DNA of 8,473 nt from CAZPLZ01 sp964587525 (GTDB taxonomy: Bacteria > Oederibacteriota > CAKKQC01). The notes below the pieces were generated by a model. It did no database searches, had not been told where the DNA came from, and was given only the letters and a program-made list of their open reading frames with translations. Made by a program: the position numbers and the translations under genes. Where the stretch lies: contig CAZPLZ010000144.1 in NCBI GenBank assembly GCA_964587525.1, forward strand, positions 1 through 8,473. Reading direction: 5' to 3'. Below are positions 5,010 to 8,473 of this stretch, in pieces (position 1 is the first letter of the stretch; each line of letters starts with the position of its first letter).

Positions 5010-6550
5010 CGGGACTCAAGACCACTGCCCCACGCGACCTCGCGGAGTTGTGCGCCGCGCTGCCAGCGGCGAGGACACGGGGGCGGTTGCATGGGGTCAG
5101 GGTCCGCGCCATCACGGCGGATTCACGGGCGGTGAAACCTGGGGATGTGTTTGTGTGTCTGAAAGGGGCTCGGCACGACGGGCATGCGTTTGTTCTGAAG
5201 GCGGTGACGGACGGCGCGGTCGCGGTTGTTGCCGAGCGCCCTTTGAGATCCACAGTACCCCTCATCTTGGTTCGGGACACGCGGCACGCCCTCGCCGAGT
5301 TGTCTGCAGCGTTTTGGCGGTACCCGTCGCGGTATCTGGACGTCGTCGGGATCACCGGCACCAATGGGAAGACGACCACGGCCTACATGCTCGAGTCGAT
5401 GTTGCGAGTTGCTGGGTTCAAACCAGCGCTGTTCGGCACCGNNNNNNNNNNGGTGTACCGCTTTGGCATGACGCACCTCCCGCATAGGCACACCACCGCC
5501 GAGGCGCCTGATCTGCAGTGTCTGCTCGATGGCGTACGCCGCCGGGGTGGGAACGCGGTGGTGATGGAGGTGTCCTCCCACGCTCTCGCTCAGTCCCGGG
5601 TCGTTGGGACGCAGTTCCGCGCCGGGGTGTTCACGAACCTCACCCAAGATCACCTTGATTTCCACGGCACCATGCGCCGGTACTTCGAAGCCAAGGCGTC
5701 GCTGTTCGAGTCTCTGCCCCCGGCTGAGCTCGGCGGGGTGGCCGTTGTGAATCTGGACTCGCCGGCAGGGCTGGCGATCGCCCGGCGCACGTCCGCACAG
5801 GTCATCCGGTACAGCGCTCACCCCTGGCCCACCACCCCGAAGGTGCGGGGTGCCTCCGCTGGTGCGGTTGGGGTGGACCTGAAGGCCTCAGCCGTCGCTT
5901 CCTCGGTAGGCGGCACTCGCTTTGTCCTCCATGCGGGGGGCAGCCGGATAAAGGTGAAGCTGCAGTTGCTTGGCTCTTATAATGTGTCGAATGCGCTCGC
6001 GGCCGCCGGCGCGGCTCGCGGGTTGGGGCTGGGCTTGACCGCGATCCGGCGGGGGCTGGAGCGGCTCGCCCGGGTGCCAGGACGGCTGGAGCGTGTGGCA
6101 CTGAACGCGCCCTTCGCGGCGGTGGTTGATTACGCGCACACGCCTGATGCGTTGAAGCGTGTGCTGGCCTCCGTTCGTGGCCTGGCGCGGAGGAGGGTGA
6201 TAACGGTGTTTGGATGTGGCGGCAACCGGGATCGTGGCAAGCGCCCCAAGATGGGCCGGATTGCCACCGATCGCTCCGACTACACCTGGATCACCTCGGA
6301 TAACCCCCGCGATGAAGAACCGTCGCTCATCGTCCGGGACATCGTGGCTGGAATCCGACGCCCTGGCCATTATGCGGTTGAGCTGGACCGCGCCCAAGCG
6401 ATCGCAAAAGCGCTGGCCCAGGCCCGCTCCGGGGATATGATCCTGGTGGCTGGCAAGGGGCACGAGCGCACCCAGCTGATTCGTGGGAAGGCCTATCCGT
6501 TCGATGATGTCGTCCAAGTCAAAACGCAGTGGGCCCGCCTCTCATCGTGA
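5006..6550 (+). CDS. murE: UDP-MurNAc-tripeptide synthetase MurE (meso-DAP type)
   Basis: MurE is a cytoplasmic ATP-dependent ligase that adds the third stem-peptide residue to UDP-MurNAc-L-Ala-D-Glu. The N-terminal domain shows ITADSRAVKPGDVFVCLKG (36-54). The ATP site is GITGTNGKTTT (115-125). The central domain has HTTAEAPDLQ (162-171), EVSSHALAQSRV (188-199) and DHLDFHGTMRRYFEAKASLF, whose K230 matches the carbamylated lysine. The C-terminal domain has DYAHTPDALK (375-384), FGCGGNRDRGKRP (402-414), D432-N-P-R435 and GKGHE (483-487). DNPR is the usual meso-diaminopimelate signature, so DAP rather than lysine is the expected substrate. A 10-N gap replaces codons 146-149. The frame agrees on both sides and family alignment (GTxxYR) suggests that only about one codon belongs there. 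At 514 residues it is the usual length. The ATG overlaps the ftsI stop (ATGA 5006-5009). Confidence 0.96.
   Translation: MTGLKTTAPRDLAELCAALPAARTRGRLHGVRVRAITADSRAVKPGDVFVCLKGARHDGHAFVLKAVTDGAVAVVAERPLRSTVPLILVRDTRHALAELSAAFWRYPSRYLDVVGITGTNGKTTTAYMLESMLRVAGFKPALFGTXXXXVYRFGMTHLPHRHTTAEAPDLQCLLDGVRRRGGNAVVMEVSSHALAQSRVVGTQFRAGVFTNLTQDHLDFHGTMRRYFEAKASLFESLPPAELGGVAVVNLDSPAGLAIARRTSAQVIRYSAHPWPTTPKVRGASAGAVGVDLKASAVASSVGGTRFVLHAGGSRIKVKLQLLGSYNVSNALAAAGAARGLGLGLTAIRRGLERLARVPGRLERVALNAPFAAVVDYAHTPDALKRVLASVRGLARRRVITVFGCGGNRDRGKRPKMGRIATDRSDYTWITSDNPRDEEPSLIVRDIVAGIRRPGHYAVELDRAQAIAKALAQARSGDMILVAGKGHERTQLIRGKAYPFDDVVQVKTQWARLSS
5442..5451. other. Assembly gap (10 N) inside murE
   Basis: Ten Ns between FGT and VYRFG in MurE. 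Homologues have one or two residues between the GT and the Y, so with V already present about one codon is missing, not four. Base 5441 (G) and base 5452 (G) with one unknown base between them would make that codon. The true gap may be a single base. Confidence 0.95.
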
Positions 6551-7929
6551 AATTCACGCTGGAGGAATTTTGTTCCGCCATCGGCGGGCAGCCCCTGCAG
6601 GGGGATTTGACCCGGGGCTTTCAGGGCGCCAGCCTCGACACCCGGCAGTTACGCCTGGGAAACATCTTTTTCGCCATGAAGGGGGAGCGTACGGACGGTC
6701 ACCGGTTTCTCGGCGACGCCAAGCGGCGGAGAGCCGCGGCGGCCGTGGTGGAACGCCGGCCAGCCGGGCGGACGGACCTCAAAGGGTTCCCGCTGTTTCG
6801 CGTCGCCTCCTCGGTCCGTGCGCTTCAACGGGGAGCTGCCTGGTACCGCCGCCGGTTTCATCTACCGGTCATCGCTATTACCGGCAGCAATGGCAAGACG
6901 ACCGTGAAGGACCTGACTGCATGGGTGCTGCGCGGCGCCCTGGGTGAGAAGGTCCTGGCCTCCCGCGGGAGTTTCAACAATCATCTCGGTGTCCCGCTGA
7001 CCCTGTTTGAACTCCGAAGAGGGATCCGGGCTGCGGTGGTGGAGATGGCCATGAACGCCAAAGGTGAGATCCGCAGGCTCGCTCGGCTCGCCGCGCCAGG
7101 GACGGGGGTGGTGCTCAACGCCGGGGCGGCGCACTTGAAGGGTTTTACCAGTCTTGCGGAGGTGGCTCGGGCCAAAGCGGAGCTCCTGGAAGAGCTGCCG
7201 GCCGGCGGGTGGGCGATTCTCAACGCCGACGATGAGAGGGTGTGGAGCCGGCGCCGCGCAACGGCTGCGCGGGTGCTCGGGTTTGGCGCGTGGCGGGGTG
7301 AGGTCCGCGCCGAGCGCATCACCCTGAACCGGCGGGGGCTTGCAGGGTTTCACCTGCGCACGCCGGGAGGCAGTGCCTGGGTCCAATTGCGGCTCCCCGG
7401 CGCGCACAGCGCGGTCAACGCCGCGGCTGCTGCGGCCATCGGCTGGACCTTCGGGATGTCGCCGCCGGCGATTGCGCGGCGCCTGCAAACGTTTACGTTC
7501 CCCCCCCGGATGCGGCTGGAGCACCGCCGGCTTCCCAACGGCGCGCTGGCCATCGTGGACTGCTATAACGCCAACCCGGGTTCCTGCCAGGCTGCGTTGT
7601 CCTACCTTCATGACATGCGAGTCCAACACCTGGTGCTGGTGCTGGGGGAGATGCGCGAGATGGGATCCTTTTCGCTCAGCGCTCACCGCCACGTGGGGAC
7701 CTTGGCTGCGCGTTTAAACCCGAAATTGCTGATTGGTATCGGCAGCGGCGCACGAGCGACCGTGGAGGCGGCACGCAAGGCCGGGGTTCCGACGCTCTGG
7801 ACGCCGCGGCCAGAGGGCGCCCTGAAGGCGCTGACCCCCGCGCTTTCGCGGAACACGGTCGCGCTGTTCAAGGCGTCCCGAAAAATCAGGCTGGAGCGCT
7901 TGGTGGACCGACTCACCCATGCTCTCTGA
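6547..7929 (+). CDS. murF: UDP-MurNAc-pentapeptide synthetase MurF
   Basis: MurF ligates D-Ala-D-Ala to UDP-MurNAc-tripeptide with ATP, the last cytoplasmic ligase step. GTG 6547 is chosen because it overlaps the murE stop as GTGA and begins at KFTLEEFCSAIGG, as in homologues. A GTG at 6529 would only add six residues. In the 460-residue product: SLDTRQLRLGNIFFAMKG (29-46), P-loop ITGSNGKTTVKD (111-122), GSFNNHLGVPLTL (141-153), VEMAMNAKGEI (165-175), LNAGAAHLKGF (190-200), DCYNANPGS (338-346), LGEMREMG (366-373) and KASRKIRLERLV (442-453). Two positions usually glycine are alanine: EMA for EMG (A168) and KAS for KGS (A443). Length is normal for the family. The end overlaps mraY by 11 nt. Confidence 0.95.
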   Translation: MKFTLEEFCSAIGGQPLQGDLTRGFQGASLDTRQLRLGNIFFAMKGERTDGHRFLGDAKRRRAAAAVVERRPAGRTDLKGFPLFRVASSVRALQRGAAWYRRRFHLPVIAITGSNGKTTVKDLTAWVLRGALGEKVLASRGSFNNHLGVPLTLFELRRGIRAAVVEMAMNAKGEIRRLARLAAPGTGVVLNAGAAHLKGFTSLAEVARAKAELLEELPAGGWAILNADDERVWSRRRATAARVLGFGAWRGEVRAERITLNRRGLAGFHLRTPGGSAWVQLRLPGAHSAVNAAAAAAIGWTFGMSPPAIARRLQTFTFPPRMRLEHRRLPNGALAIVDCYNANPGSCQAALSYLHDMRVQHLVLVLGEMREMGSFSLSAHRHVGTLAARLNPKLLIGIGSGARATVEAARKAGVPTLWTPRPEGALKALTPALSRNTVALFKASRKIRLERLVDRLTHAL

Positions 7930-8473
7930 GGCCCTCTACAGCCTGACGGGGGTTTTCAAGGCATTCAATGTCTTCTATTACATTACGTTCCGTTCCGCGT
8001 TGGGTGCGCTGGTGGCGTTCCTTCTCTGTTACCTGCTGTTGCCGAGGTGGATCAGTTATTTCCGCCGCCGGGGCCTGGGCCAGGTGATACGCACCGAAGG
8101 CCCGCAGGCGCACAAGCTGAAGGCCGGCACGCCGACGATGGGCGGGCTGGTGGTGGTCGGCGTGGTGGCGGTCTGCCTTTTGCTCTGGGCCCATCCAGGT
8201 CACTCGGTGGTTTGGATGAGCCTCTTGGCGCTACTCTGGTTCGGCGCCGTGGGCGCCGTGGATGATTGGCTGAAACTCAAGGAGCAACACTCGCGCGGCC
8301 TTTCAATGACCTCCAAATTGTTCTGGCAGTTTCTGGGGGCGATCGTGCTGGCGGTCCTCTATCTCCTGCTGTCGTCCAGAGGGATGTCAGAGGCGGGATC
8401 GCTTTCGCTGCCCTTCTTCAAGGAGCCGGTGGCCATCCCGGCCGCACTGTATATCTTGCTGGCGGCGCTGGTG
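7919..8473 (+). CDS. mraY: Phospho-MurNAc-pentapeptide transferase MraY, 5' part
   Basis: MraY is the integral membrane enzyme that transfers phospho-MurNAc-pentapeptide to undecaprenyl phosphate, making lipid I. 185 codons are present and the gene runs off the right edge (the family is about 320-370 residues). Visible signatures are AFNVFYYITFRSALGA (15-30), GQVIRTEGPQAHKLKAG (54-70) with TPTMGG (71-76), and the first catalytic aspartate pair D115-D116 in VDDWLK with K119. HSRGLS (124-129) and K133 follow. About five hydrophobic segments fit membrane helices (around 25-41, 74-90, 97-113, 134-152 and 171-185). ATG 7919 overlaps the murF end by 11 nt, and a weak GGTGG lies at 7902-7906. The gene order murE-murF-mraY is the classical dcw order. 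Confidence 0.95.
   Translation, partial: MLSEALYSLTGVFKAFNVFYYITFRSALGALVAFLLCYLLLPRWISYFRRRGLGQVIRTEGPQAHKLKAGTPTMGGLVVVGVVAVCLLLWAHPGHSVVWMSLLALLWFGAVGAVDDWLKLKEQHSRGLSMTSKLFWQFLGAIVLAVLYLLLSSRGMSEAGSLSLPFFKEPVAIPAALYILLAALV

Noticed and set aside
6862..7692. Long minus-strand open frame opposite murF (276 codons)
   Set aside because: It lies wholly within murF, whose motifs are unambiguous, and has no recognisable domain or ribosome-binding site.

Overview
The window is a stretch of a bacterial dcw (division and cell wall) cluster on the + strand. The order is mraZ, a STAS-domain gene, rsmH (mraW), an ftsL-like gene, ftsI (class B penicillin-binding protein), murE, murF and the 5' part of mraY. 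The DNA is GC-rich and uses GTG and TTG starts freely. Two runs of exactly ten Ns (282-291 and 5442-5451) look like fixed-length scaffolding placeholders, so this is probably a draft or metagenome-derived assembly. The MurE ligase carries the DNPR motif typical of meso-diaminopimelate addition, which suggests a diderm-type, DAP-containing peptidoglycan. I cannot name the phylum from the sequence alone.

Layout. 1-434 holds the tail of a TPR protein that runs in from the left edge and is broken by the first N gap. 435-577 is non-coding, rich in homopolymers and possibly of low base quality. It contains a TTGACA -35 box and, just before or inside the start of mraZ, three AGTGG boxes spaced exactly 10 nt apart, which look like MraZ operator sites. 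mraZ (578-1042) is followed by a short spacer with a GGAAGAGG hairpin. Next is a small STAS protein gene with a strong Shine-Dalgarno (1095-1448), not a standard dcw member. rsmH follows after a short gap.

From rsmH on, every junction is an overlap: ATGA (rsmH/ftsL), TTGA (ftsL/ftsI if the TTG is used), ATGA (ftsI/murE), GTGA (murE/murF) and 11 nt (murF/mraY). This indicates one translationally coupled operon. MraZ is the expected autoregulator and RsmH methylates 16S rRNA. FtsL and FtsI act in septal peptidoglycan synthesis. MurE, MurF and MraY carry out successive steps towards lipid I.

The window is mostly ordinary core genome, and I see no evidence of an undescribed defence, mobile or biosynthetic system. 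The points worth a second look are the decameric MraZ boxes overlapping the mraZ start, the STAS gene with an altered phosphorylation motif, and an Arg/Pro-rich 129-residue N-terminal extension of FtsI containing a 12-bp hairpin repeat. A related repeat occurs in opposite orientation after mraZ.
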